A stretch of 6,899 nt of DNA from Firmicutes bacterium UBA5420. Lineage in GTDB: Bacteria > Bacillota > Limnochordia > Darwinibacteriales > Darwinibacteriaceae. The notes beneath the pieces were generated by a model. That model was not told the DNA's origin, did no database searches, and was given only the letters and a program-made list of their open reading frames with translations. The position numbers and the translations under genes were made by a program. Location: NCBI GenBank assembly GCA_002409455.1, contig DHNI01000074.1, positions 6,455 to 13,353 on the forward strand, read 5' to 3'. Positions 1-5,451 of this stretch are shown in pieces (positions within the stretch are counted from its first letter, which is position 1; every line of letters begins with the position of its first letter).

Positions 1-117
1 GTTTCGTTTTTTCAATTCCGAGAGGATAGAATAATACGGCTCGATGAGTATTGGGGTGAAGATGGAGAGGCACCACAATGGAGACTGGACAAGAAAATAG
101 GCAATCCCATTATGTGA
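1..117 (+). CDS. NTF2/SnoaL-like family protein, C-terminal fragment (5' end outside window)
   Basis: The first 38 codons are open from the window edge to a TGA at 115-117. They encode the tail of a protein that includes FFQFREDRIIRLDEYWG and APQWRLDKKIG. The pattern 'F.F....I..L.EYWG.DGEAP.WR..K.IG' is what I recognise as the last beta strands and tail of small SnoaL-like/DUF4440-type (NTF2 fold) proteins. These are cone-shaped alpha+beta proteins used as small-molecule binding domains or enzymes, and the specific role here cannot be told. The start and most of the fold lie outside the window. No terminator is visible between its stop and dcd 51 bases later, so the two could be cotranscribed. 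The reading frame is well supported by its protein-like composition; the family call is from memory of the motif. Confidence 0.6.
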   Translation, partial: VSFFQFREDRIIRLDEYWGEDGEAPQWRLDKKIGNPIM

Positions 118-155
118 CCATCAATAACAGAAAGGTACACACAGACTTTAGGAAA

Positions 156-161
156 AGAGGG
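156..161 (+). promoter_or_regulatory. ribosome binding site of dcd
   Basis: AGAGGG lies 7 bases upstream of the ATG at 169, a normal Shine-Dalgarno distance. It supports the dcd start. No convincing promoter was found in the 51 bases between the preceding stop codon and dcd. Confidence 0.6.
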
Positions 162-168
162 CAGACAT

Positions 169-744
169 ATGATTTTATCTGACAAGACGATTCGAGACTT
201 ATTAGATCAAGGAACATTGGCCATCCATCCTTTGGAGGATGACCAGATCAACGGAAAACTTGTGCGCGTAGGCAAGCAAATTCAGCCAGCCAGCGTTGAT
301 TTGAGATTGGGAACGCACTTTCTCAAGCTAGACGAGCACAATATTCCCTTCATCGATCTGGAAAATCCGGCCAAATACATTTCCTTTGATAAGGATGAGA
401 TTATTCTGCCGCCCCGCTCCTTCATGCTGGCCACGACCATGGAATACGTTAAGCTGCCCAACAACTTGACTGCCTTTGTTGAGGGGCGAAGTTCAATCGG
501 GCGTATGGGACTATTTATCCAAAATGCAGGTTGGGTCGATCCTGGCTTTGAGGGAGAAATAACTCTCGAATTATACAACGCCAATCAGCTGCCCATCAAG
601 CTCACAGCTGGGCGCAGAATATGCCAGCTGGTTTTTGCCCAAATGGATCAAGAAGCACACTATCCCTACGAAGGGAAGTATCAAGGTCAACGGGATGCTA
701 CGGGAAGTCAAGTCTACTTTGATTTTGAGAATGAGCGCAACTAG
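169..744 (+). CDS. dcd: dCTP deaminase
   Basis: Cytosolic enzyme that deaminates dCTP to dUTP, feeding dTMP synthesis; some family members also hydrolyse dUTP to dUMP. At 191 residues it has the usual length. The family signature is complete: QPASVDLRLG at 39-48, EGRSSIGRMGLFIQNAGW at 105-122, DPGFEGEITLELYN at 124-137 with the expected catalytic Glu at 134, and the C-terminal nucleotide-binding tail KYQGQRDATGSQ at 170-181. The stretch around DPGFEGEITLEL and YQGQR resembles the bifunctional deaminase/dUTPase type (Mycobacterium, Methanocaldococcus) at least as much as the E. coli type, so dUTPase activity is possible but not decidable by eye. The gene overlaps the next one by 14 bases, which suggests translational coupling to a putative NTP pyrophosphatase and a common job in nucleotide-pool control. 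Confidence 0.95.
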   Translation: MILSDKTIRDLLDQGTLAIHPLEDDQINGKLVRVGKQIQPASVDLRLGTHFLKLDEHNIPFIDLENPAKYISFDKDEIILPPRSFMLATTMEYVKLPNNLTAFVEGRSSIGRMGLFIQNAGWVDPGFEGEITLELYNANQLPIKLTAGRRICQLVFAQMDQEAHYPYEGKYQGQRDATGSQVYFDFENERN

Positions 745-1921
745 AGGAGGGGTTCCCACGCAACTTATATATGGAACGACGAATTCTGCTAAAGTGCAGC
801 ATATGAGAGATATGCTTGAGGGAATGGACATCGAAGTGGCAGGCCTAGAACATAGAACAGCAATGACAGTAGATATTGACGAAACAGGGAACAATCCCCT
901 GGAAAACGCTCGCATTAAGGCCCTTGCCTACTTCGACCTCGTGCAAGCCCCCGTCTTCTCTTGTGATTCAGGACTATACATAGAAGGGTTAAGTTCTCAT
1001 GAACAGCCCGGTGTGCATATCCGCAGAGTGAAGGGCAAAGAACTGAGCGATGAGCAGATGCTAGAGTATTATTCCACACTTGCATCAAAATTCGGGGGAA
1101 AGGTGAAAGCTAGATACAGAAACGCGATCTGCTTGGTTATGAATCCGCACACTATTTACGAATATGATGGCGAAGATATGGCGTCGGAGGAGTTTATCAT
1201 CACTTCCAAACCTCACCAACAAAGAGTAGAAGGTTTTCCTTTGGACAGCCTTTCTGTTGACTGCAAAACAAACAAGTATTACTTTGATCTTGAGAATGAT
1301 GACTCTCACCTAGGCAAGTACGATCCGCCCCAGACGAATGGGTTTAGGCGTTTTTTTGAGCGCGTAATAGGAGGGGTAGCGGATAAATTACCTATATTAA
1401 GATCGGAAAGACTGATTCTGCGACCCTTTCGCTTAAGCGACGCCAAGCGTGTTCAAGAGCTTGCTGGATCCAAAGCAGTGGCTTCAACGACGTTGAACAT
1501 CCCCCATCCGTATGCAGATGGAGTAGCAGAAGAATGGATAACAAATCATGAAAAGAATTTTCAAGACAGGCACTCGCTTACCCTGGCTATATGCCTGAAG
1601 GAATCGGATGAACTGATTGGATGCATAGGTCTACTTCTCTCTGTTCCTGATCAAAAAGCATCATTAGGATATTGGATTGGGGAACTATATTGGAATCAAG
1701 GGTATTGTACGGAAGCAGCGAAAGTCATGATCAAATATGCCTTTGAGCAACTCGATCTTCATCGGGTTTTTGCCACTCATATTAGTCATAATCCAGCATC
1801 AGGTAGAGTTATGACGAAGTTGGGTATGAAGCAGGAAGGTGTTTTAAGGGATCATGTGTGCAAGTGGGGGAAACATTACGATCTGATCTACTATGGTATT
1901 CTTAAGTCTGAGTATATGTAG
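731..1921 (+). CDS. Fusion: divergent Ham1/RdgB-like NTP pyrophosphatase + GNAT N-acetyltransferase
   Basis: A 396-residue two-domain cytosolic protein. Residues 11-200 are Ham1/RdgB-like: YGTTNSAK at 14-21 (family ATGN..K), ENARIKA at 58-64, CDSGL at 78-82 (family DDSGL), ARYRNAICLV at 127-136, GFPLDS at 168-173 (family GFGYDP) and SHLGK at 192-196 (family SHRGK). This family hydrolyses non-canonical purine NTPs such as ITP/XTP to the monophosphate. The first DDSGL Asp is Cys and the SHR Arg is Leu, so the substrate may differ. Residues 219-396 are a RimJ/RimL-like GNAT domain: SERLILRPFRLSDA at 225-238, acetyl-CoA loop NQGYCTEA at 322-329, and the tail NPASGRVMTKLGMKQEGVLR at 354-373; the acceptor is unknown. 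I chose the ATG at 731, which overlaps dcd by 14 bases, but its ribosome binding site is poor. The strong AGGAGGGG at 745-752 points instead to an ACG at 758, close to where family proteins begin. A longer frame from 635 lies wholly inside dcd and is unlikely. The fusion could be real or reflect an indel in the T7 run at 1351-1357. Confidence 0.8.
   Translation: MSATRGGVPTQLIYGTTNSAKVQHMRDMLEGMDIEVAGLEHRTAMTVDIDETGNNPLENARIKALAYFDLVQAPVFSCDSGLYIEGLSSHEQPGVHIRRVKGKELSDEQMLEYYSTLASKFGGKVKARYRNAICLVMNPHTIYEYDGEDMASEEFIITSKPHQQRVEGFPLDSLSVDCKTNKYYFDLENDDSHLGKYDPPQTNGFRRFFERVIGGVADKLPILRSERLILRPFRLSDAKRVQELAGSKAVASTTLNIPHPYADGVAEEWITNHEKNFQDRHSLTLAICLKESDELIGCIGLLLSVPDQKASLGYWIGELYWNQGYCTEAAKVMIKYAFEQLDLHRVFATHISHNPASGRVMTKLGMKQEGVLRDHVCKWGKHYDLIYYGILKSEYM
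745..752 (+). promoter_or_regulatory. Strong Shine-Dalgarno sequence without a standard start codon
   Basis: AGGAGGGG directly follows the dcd stop codon. Five bases downstream, in the frame of the Ham1 domain, is ACG (758-760), one base different from ATG. The protein read from there (then QLIYGTTN) would start where Ham1 proteins normally start. Either ACG is used as a rare start, or the gene starts at ATG 731 and this site only strengthens reinitiation after dcd, or the base at 759 is an error. Confidence 0.5.
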
Positions 1922-1928
1922 CACGAAA

Positions 1929-1946
1929 TGGGGGCACGTCACCCCA
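1929..1946 (+). other. Short GC-rich hairpin between the fusion gene and gpsA-like gene
   Basis: TGGGG (1929-1933) can pair with CCCCA (1942-1946) around an 8-base loop. It begins 8 bases after the stop codon of the fusion gene and ends 12 bases before the gpsA-like ribosome binding site. There is no T run after it, so it is not a terminator. It could affect transcript stability or translation; a stem this short may also be chance. Confidence 0.25.
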
Positions 1947-1970
1947 CAGGCGAAAGAGAGGAGAAAACTG

Positions 1971-2927
1971 TTGAAGGTTTCAGTTTTGGGTTGTGGACGA
2001 TGGGGTACCTTTTTAGCATGGTATGCAGCAACAATCGGTCATGAGGTTTGCTTATGGGGTAGGGAAGATTCTTTAACGTTTCAGCGGCTCAGAAACGAGC
2101 GAAGCAACGAGTATTTGGATCTTCCCGGCAGTGTAATCCTCTGCAACTCGCTAGAGCAAGCACTAGATGGTGATTTTGTCATTATTTCCATTAGCTCCCA
2201 GAATCTCAGGACGTTCGCACGGGAGATAAGTCTATATAAACCGACCGGCAAAACGTTCCTTCTTTGTATGAAAGGAATCGAATCAGCCACAGGAAAGAGG
2301 CTCTCCCAGGTATTTAGTGAAGAAATTGGTACGAACTGTTCCGTTTCTATCTGGGTGGGTCCAGGTCATGTACAAGATTTTGTTGCAGGAATTCCAAATT
2401 GCATGGTAATAGGATCCGAAGATATTGAAACCACGAAAGCCATCGTTGAGACATTTGGTAGTGACTTGATTCGATTTTACTATGGACAAGACATGATCGG
2501 AAATGAGATCGGTGCCGCTGCCAAAAACGTGATGGGCATAGCCGCTGGAATGCTCGATGGCCTTAAATACAGTAGTCTAAAAGGCGCCTTAATGGCCAGA
2601 GGGGCTCGGGAGATAGCCCGTTTGGTCAGAGCCATGGGAGGAAATGAGTTGACTGTCTATGGATTAAGTCACCTCGGTGATTATGAGGCTACCTTGTTTT
2701 CATCTCACAGCCACAATAGAAGATTTGGCCAGGCATTCGTTGAAGGCGAGAGGTTTGAAAAGCTAGCGGAAGGTGTTCAGACTGTAAAGGCTCTCCGCAT
2801 TCTATCGGAACGGCATGAGCTTGAACTCCCTATCTGTAATGCAATTTACTCCATACTTTTTGAGACCAAAGACGCAAAAGAAGTCCTCCTTGACTTATTT
2901 TTGCGGCCGTTAAAATTCGAGTTTTAG
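1971..2927 (+). CDS. gpsA: NAD(P)-dependent glycerol-3-phosphate dehydrogenase-like protein (divergent GpsA)
   Basis: The family interconverts dihydroxyacetone phosphate and sn-glycerol 3-phosphate in the cytosol, supplying the phospholipid backbone. The 318-residue product is a little shorter than usual GpsA (about 330-345). The N-terminal Rossmann motif is VLGCGRWG at 5-12. It is followed by LLCMKGIE at 97-104 with the conserved Lys101, and by GPGHVQDFVAGIP at 130-142 (usually GPSHAEEVARGLP). GNEIGAAAKNVMGIAAG at 177-193 carries the catalytic Lys185, GLSHLGDYEAT at 231-241 carries the conserved Gly-Asp, and NRRFG is at 249-253. I chose the TTG start because AGGAG at 1959-1963 lies 7 bases upstream and the product begins directly with the first Rossmann strand; an ATG at 1893 lies inside the previous gene with no ribosome binding site. 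The GPSH and GLAGLGD variants suggest a paralogue or subfamily rather than the canonical housekeeping copy, so a related dehydrogenase substrate is possible. Confidence 0.8.
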   Translation: MKVSVLGCGRWGTFLAWYAATIGHEVCLWGREDSLTFQRLRNERSNEYLDLPGSVILCNSLEQALDGDFVIISISSQNLRTFAREISLYKPTGKTFLLCMKGIESATGKRLSQVFSEEIGTNCSVSIWVGPGHVQDFVAGIPNCMVIGSEDIETTKAIVETFGSDLIRFYYGQDMIGNEIGAAAKNVMGIAAGMLDGLKYSSLKGALMARGAREIARLVRAMGGNELTVYGLSHLGDYEATLFSSHSHNRRFGQAFVEGERFEKLAEGVQTVKALRILSERHELELPICNAIYSILFETKDAKEVLLDLFLRPLKFEF

Positions 2928-2939
2928 AAGGAGCGCAAA

Positions 2940-3062
2940 CTGCATGGAAGCGTGGAAAGAATGCAGATCGCCGAGGATCTCTTTAGCTACGTCTTATACA
3001 TTACGAATGGTTTCGAAATCGATGGGTGGTGTCTGCGAACTCCTGTGGAAAAAGAGCCTTAG
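2940..3062 (+). CDS. Possible small protein of up to 40 residues (uncertain start, may be a remnant)
   Basis: I do not recognise this. The frame is open to a TAG at 3060-3062 and encodes a protein-like stretch containing MQIAEDLFSYVLYITNGFEI followed by DGWCLRTPVEKEP. AAGGAG (2928-2933), directly after the gpsA-like stop, lies 6 bases before CTG 2940; GTG 2952 and ATG 2961 are in the same frame but poorly placed. The frame is also in phase with the gpsA-like gene across its TAG stop, so reading through amber would add 44 residues. A second frame, ATG 2944 to TAA 3102 (52 codons, 10 bases from the same ribosome binding site), overlaps it but has an unconvincing composition. A frameshift joining the ATG at 2944 to this frame is another option. 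Existence of a real product is uncertain. Confidence 0.3.
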   Translation: MHGSVERMQIAEDLFSYVLYITNGFEIDGWCLRTPVEKEP

Positions 3063-3074
3063 GCTGATTCTTGG

Positions 3075-3103
3075 TTCACTCCCGCACTTTGCTATGATAT
3101 AAT
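3075..3103 (+). promoter_or_regulatory. Sigma-A-type promoter of the DUF1538/PII operon
   Basis: A perfect extended -10, TGATATAAT (3095-3103), is preceded by TTCACT at 3075-3080, four of six matches to TTGACA, with the ideal 17-base spacer. The predicted start of transcription is near 3110, about 34 bases before the DUF1538 start codon. This makes 3144-5400 a transcription unit separate from the upstream housekeeping genes. Confidence 0.7.
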
Positions 3104-3122
3104 TACCATTAGTGGTTATAAT
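3099..3122 (+). promoter_or_regulatory. Imperfect dyad over the -10 and transcription start, possible operator
   Basis: The sequence from 3099 to 3122 is near-symmetrical: 9 of 12 positions pair about a centre between 3110 and 3111, with ACCA (3105-3108) and TGGT (3113-3116) as the core. It overlaps the -10 element and the likely transcription start, where a repressor would act. TATAATT also occurs twice here, 19 bases apart (3098 and 3117). No known regulator can be assigned from the sequence. Confidence 0.35.
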
Positions 3123-3143
3123 TCGGAAAGGTAGGGTGGTTGT

Positions 3144-4643
3144 TTGAACATACTTGTTGGTTACATTAAGGACAACGCAAAAGCAGTATTTCCACTCGCC
3201 TTAGTTGTAGTACTATTGAACCTCACCCTAGTACCAATTGGGTGGTCATTAGTACTACGATTTTTGGTTGGGTCTATTTTGGTGATTTTTGGGCTTTCCC
3301 TCTTCCTGGTTGGGGTGGATATTGGCATTACGCCCATGGGCAGCCTTACAGGGACTTCTTTAGTCAAGACCAACAAGCTTTACGTGGTTCTTCTCGGTGG
3401 ACTTATACTGGGTTTCATGATCTCCATTGCTGAACCAGGTCTCATGGTGCTGGCTAGTCAGATTGACTTTGTTACCCTTGGGGCCCTTTCTTCAAGAATG
3501 ATCTTAGTGGTGGTATCTATTGGCTTTGCCATTATGGTTGCCTTGGGGTTTCTCCGGGTCGTCTTGAACATATCTTTGAAAGTTTTCCTATTAGTGTGCT
3601 ATATCATAGTGTTTATTCTGGCGTTTTTTACGCAACCAGAATTTTTGGCCATTGCCTTTGATGCTTCCGGTGCTACTACGGGGATCTTGGCGGTACCGTT
3701 TCTTTTAGCCTTGGCCATAGGTATATCAAGTCTTCGCAAGGACAGTAAAGCGTCAGAAGAAGATAGCTTTGGACTGGTTGCATTTGCATCAGTCGGAGCC
3801 ATCATGGCTGTTATGGTTCTGAACCTTCTAATTGGCGCACAAGATTATGCGGTAGCGAGCTTAGAGCCAGTCGAAGTCGAGAGCGTCTCCATCTTACAAC
3901 CCTTTCTTACCTTCATCCCTGATGCCCTCAGTGAGAGTTTCATTAGTCTTTTGCCATTAACGGCCGCGCTTTTTATCCTGCAAAAGATACTATTTAAGCT
4001 TGGGAAAGAACAATTTGCCAAGATCGTCAAAGGATTTCTGTATGCATTTGTGGGCCTGATTGTGTTCCTTGTAGGAGTTAACGGTGGATTCATGGAAGTA
4101 AGTAGTGTCATGGGGTTCGGTTTAGCCTCTTTGGGCAATAAGATCTGGTTGGTGCTGATCTCTTTCTATCTGGGTTTCTTTACAATTATCGCTGAACCGG
4201 CTGTGTATGTACTAACCCATCAAATCGAGGACGTGACCAGTGGATCCATCAAACGTAAAGCGGTAAACGGAGCTTTGTCCATTGGTGTAGGCCTTGCGGT
4301 AGTTATGGCAGTTATACGGATTTTGACGCCCTCTATACAGTTGTGGCATTATCTGTTGCCTGGCTATATTATTGCCATTGCTATGATGCGTTTTGTACCC
4401 ACGTTATTTGTCGGAATTGCCTTTGATGCCGGTGGCGTCGCCACCGGACCTATGACGGCCACCTTCATCCTTGCCTTTGTCCAAGGAGCAGCAAGTGCCT
4501 TCGAAGGAGCTAATCTGTTACGTGATGGCTTTGGGATGATTGCACTTGTGGCTATGTGGCCAATTCTCACATTACAGATTCTAGGCTTTATCTATCAAGC
4601 CAGGTCCAAAAAGCAAGGAGTTGATACTGATGCAGCAAGCTAA
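3144..4643 (+). CDS. DUF1538 family multi-pass membrane protein (putative transporter)
   Basis: A 499-residue, strongly hydrophobic inner-membrane protein. It is built from two homologous halves, about 15-232 and 262-485, in the same order. FLVGVDIGITPMGS at 54-67 matches FLVGVNGGFMEVSS at 308-321. IAEPGLMVLASQIDFVT at 95-111 matches IAEPAVYVLTHQIEDVT at 349-365. AIAFDASGATTG at 169-180 matches GIAFDAGGVATG at 424-435. These repeated polar motifs inside membrane segments (E97/E351, D173/D428) look like a transport path, and the two-half layout fits a secondary transporter. From memory, a pair of DUF1538 proteins from Halomonas (UmpA/UmpB) was reported as a Na+(Li+,K+)/H+ antiporter; cation transport here is therefore inference. 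The start is TTG with AGGGTGG (3133-3139) 4 bases upstream. The last 14 bases overlap the PII-like gene, implying coupled translation with a regulator. Confidence 0.85.
   Translation: MNILVGYIKDNAKAVFPLALVVVLLNLTLVPIGWSLVLRFLVGSILVIFGLSLFLVGVDIGITPMGSLTGTSLVKTNKLYVVLLGGLILGFMISIAEPGLMVLASQIDFVTLGALSSRMILVVVSIGFAIMVALGFLRVVLNISLKVFLLVCYIIVFILAFFTQPEFLAIAFDASGATTGILAVPFLLALAIGISSLRKDSKASEEDSFGLVAFASVGAIMAVMVLNLLIGAQDYAVASLEPVEVESVSILQPFLTFIPDALSESFISLLPLTAALFILQKILFKLGKEQFAKIVKGFLYAFVGLIVFLVGVNGGFMEVSSVMGFGLASLGNKIWLVLISFYLGFFTIIAEPAVYVLTHQIEDVTSGSIKRKAVNGALSIGVGLAVVMAVIRILTPSIQLWHYLLPGYIIAIAMMRFVPTLFVGIAFDAGGVATGPMTATFILAFVQGAASAFEGANLLRDGFGMIALVAMWPILTLQILGFIYQARSKKQGVDTDAAS
4615..4620 (+). 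promoter_or_regulatory. Ribosome binding site of the PII-like gene, deciding its start
   Basis: AAGGAG ends directly before a TTG at 4621 (no spacer) and 9 bases before the ATG at 4630. Only the ATG has usable spacing, so the shorter reading of the PII-like protein is preferred. The site lies inside the DUF1538 coding sequence. Confidence 0.7.
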
Positions 4644-5301
4644 CCCTGGAAAAAAGGAGTACGAGCTAATCTGTGTAATCGTGAACTTTGGTTTGGGAAG
4701 CAAAGTGCTCGGTATGGCCAAAAAGAATGGTCTCTCAGGTGGCACAATCATGCTGGGCAGGGGTACCGTCCACAATCGTTTGTTGGAACTTCTAGAGTTA
4801 ACTGATATACGAAAAGAAGTCGTATTGATGGTTGCAGAAAAACCACTGGCCAGAAAAGCCCTTGCAGTCGTCAATGCGGAGCTTGACTTTAGTAAACCCA
4901 ATCATGGTATTGGCTTTGTCATGCCAGTTGGGGCATTTATCGGAACAGGGAACTACGAATACGATTTCAATGCCGAAGACGGAGGTGCCGGTTGCATGTA
5001 TAAAGCGATTTTTGTAATCGTGGACAAAGGTAATGGAGAAAAAGTGATGAGTGTTGCCAAAGAAGTGGGGGCGCGGGGGGGAACCATCATTAACGCTCGC
5101 GGTTCTAGCATCCACGAAACGGCAAAACTCTTAAATATGGAAATTGAGCCCGAAAAAGAGATCGTATTGATGTTAACCAAGACCGAATCGGCCGATGGAA
5201 TCATCAAAGCTGTTCGCGATAATTTGAAGATCGACGAACCAGGAAATGGTATTATTTTCGTTCAGACAGTGAGCGAAACATATGGTATTCTAAACGCATA
5301 G
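4630..5301 (+). CDS. Double PII-domain protein (P-II family regulator, tandem duplication)
   Basis: A soluble 223-residue protein, twice the length of a usual PII (about 112). Domain 1, about 9-103, includes ICVIVNFGLGSKVLGMAKKN, GGTIMLGRGT at 37-46, EVVLMVAEK at 63-71 and NHGIGFVMPVG at 91-101. Domain 2, about 124-216, repeats the plan: IFVIVDKGNGEKVMSVAKEV, GGTIINARGS at 150-159, EIVLMLTK at 177-184 and GNGIIFVQTV at 205-214. The GxGxxFV-like loop before the last strand fits the nucleotide-binding B-loop of PII. Neither T-loop carries the YRG motif uridylylated in classical GlnB, so GlnD-type modification is not expected. PII proteins sense ATP/ADP and metabolites and bind membrane transporters, as GlnK does with AmtB. 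The overlap with the DUF1538 gene suggests that this protein controls that transporter; this is inference. The ligand cannot be read from the sequence. Confidence 0.85.
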   Translation: MQQANPGKKEYELICVIVNFGLGSKVLGMAKKNGLSGGTIMLGRGTVHNRLLELLELTDIRKEVVLMVAEKPLARKALAVVNAELDFSKPNHGIGFVMPVGAFIGTGNYEYDFNAEDGGAGCMYKAIFVIVDKGNGEKVMSVAKEVGARGGTIINARGSSIHETAKLLNMEIEPEKEIVLMLTKTESADGIIKAVRDNLKIDEPGNGIIFVQTVSETYGILNA

Positions 5302-5328
5302 AAGTAATAACTAAGGGAGGGAAGATGT

Positions 5329-5400
5329 ATGCTCGAATTAATCGGTGCAGTTGTCGTAGTTTGGGTTGTCATCTATTTTCTAGGTAGGATTACACCTTAA
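5329..5400 (+). CDS. 23-residue single-span membrane microprotein
   Basis: An ATG at 5329 opens 23 codons ending in TAA at 5398-5400. The product starts MLELIGAVVVVWVVIYFLG and ends RITP. Residues 4-19 form one continuous hydrophobic span, with a single Glu near the N end and a single Arg at its C-terminal edge. AGGGAGG (5314-5320) lies 8 bases upstream, one of the best ribosome binding sites in the window. An overlapping ATG at 5325 opens a different 20-codon, Cys/Arg-rich frame that is less plausible. The gene begins 27 bases after the PII-like stop and lies before the operon terminator, so it is probably cotranscribed. I do not recognise a family. By analogy with KdpF or AcrZ it may stabilise or regulate the DUF1538 protein, which is inference from position and shape. 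Confidence 0.65.
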   Translation: MLELIGAVVVVWVVIYFLGRITP

Positions 5401-5429
5401 AAGGAGCGAATGCTTAGAAACGCATGCTA

Positions 5430-5445
5430 GCCTGGCGATCCAGGC
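5430..5445 (+). other. Hairpin in the leader upstream of the permease gene
   Basis: GCCTGG (5430-5435) and CCAGGC (5440-5445) form a perfect 6-bp stem closed by the tetraloop CGAT. It sits 6 bases before the terminator stem. A 6-codon ORF (ATG 5410 to TAG 5428-5430) behind AAGGAG (5401-5406) ends at its foot. Together with the terminator it could form a leader or attenuator; no known riboswitch class was recognised. Confidence 0.45.
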
Positions 5446-5451
5446 AGTATT

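Noticed and set aside
635..730. Longer N-terminus for the Ham1-GNAT protein starting at ATG 635
   Set aside because: The added 32 residues lie entirely inside dcd, have no ribosome binding site and no resemblance to the family N-terminus.
282..915. Open frames on the - strand opposite dcd and the start of the Ham1 domain
   Set aside because: They are antisense to strongly recognised genes, have low-complexity, Ser-rich composition, no ribosome binding site of note, and no recognisable domain.
1893..1970. Longer N-terminus of the gpsA-like protein from ATG 1893
   Set aside because: It overlaps the previous gene, has no ribosome binding site, and would put 26 extra residues before the first Rossmann strand.
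3055..3065. AGCC TTA GGCT hairpin as a terminator for the upstream cluster
   Set aside because: The stem is only 4 bp and no T run follows, so it cannot be called a terminator.
3161..4570. Several - strand frames and a + strand frame (3242-3433) within the DUF1538 gene
   Set aside because: They are shadows of a hydrophobic coding sequence; the + strand one is Trp-rich and Cys-containing without a ribosome binding site.
4581..5207. - strand and secondary + strand frames within the PII-like gene
   Set aside because: They are opposite or out of frame with a clear duplicated PII protein and have no start signals.
5351..5379. TTGTCG - 17 bases - TATTTT as a promoter for the permease gene
   Set aside because: Only four of six matches in each box and it lies inside the microprotein coding region and upstream of the terminator; it could be chance.
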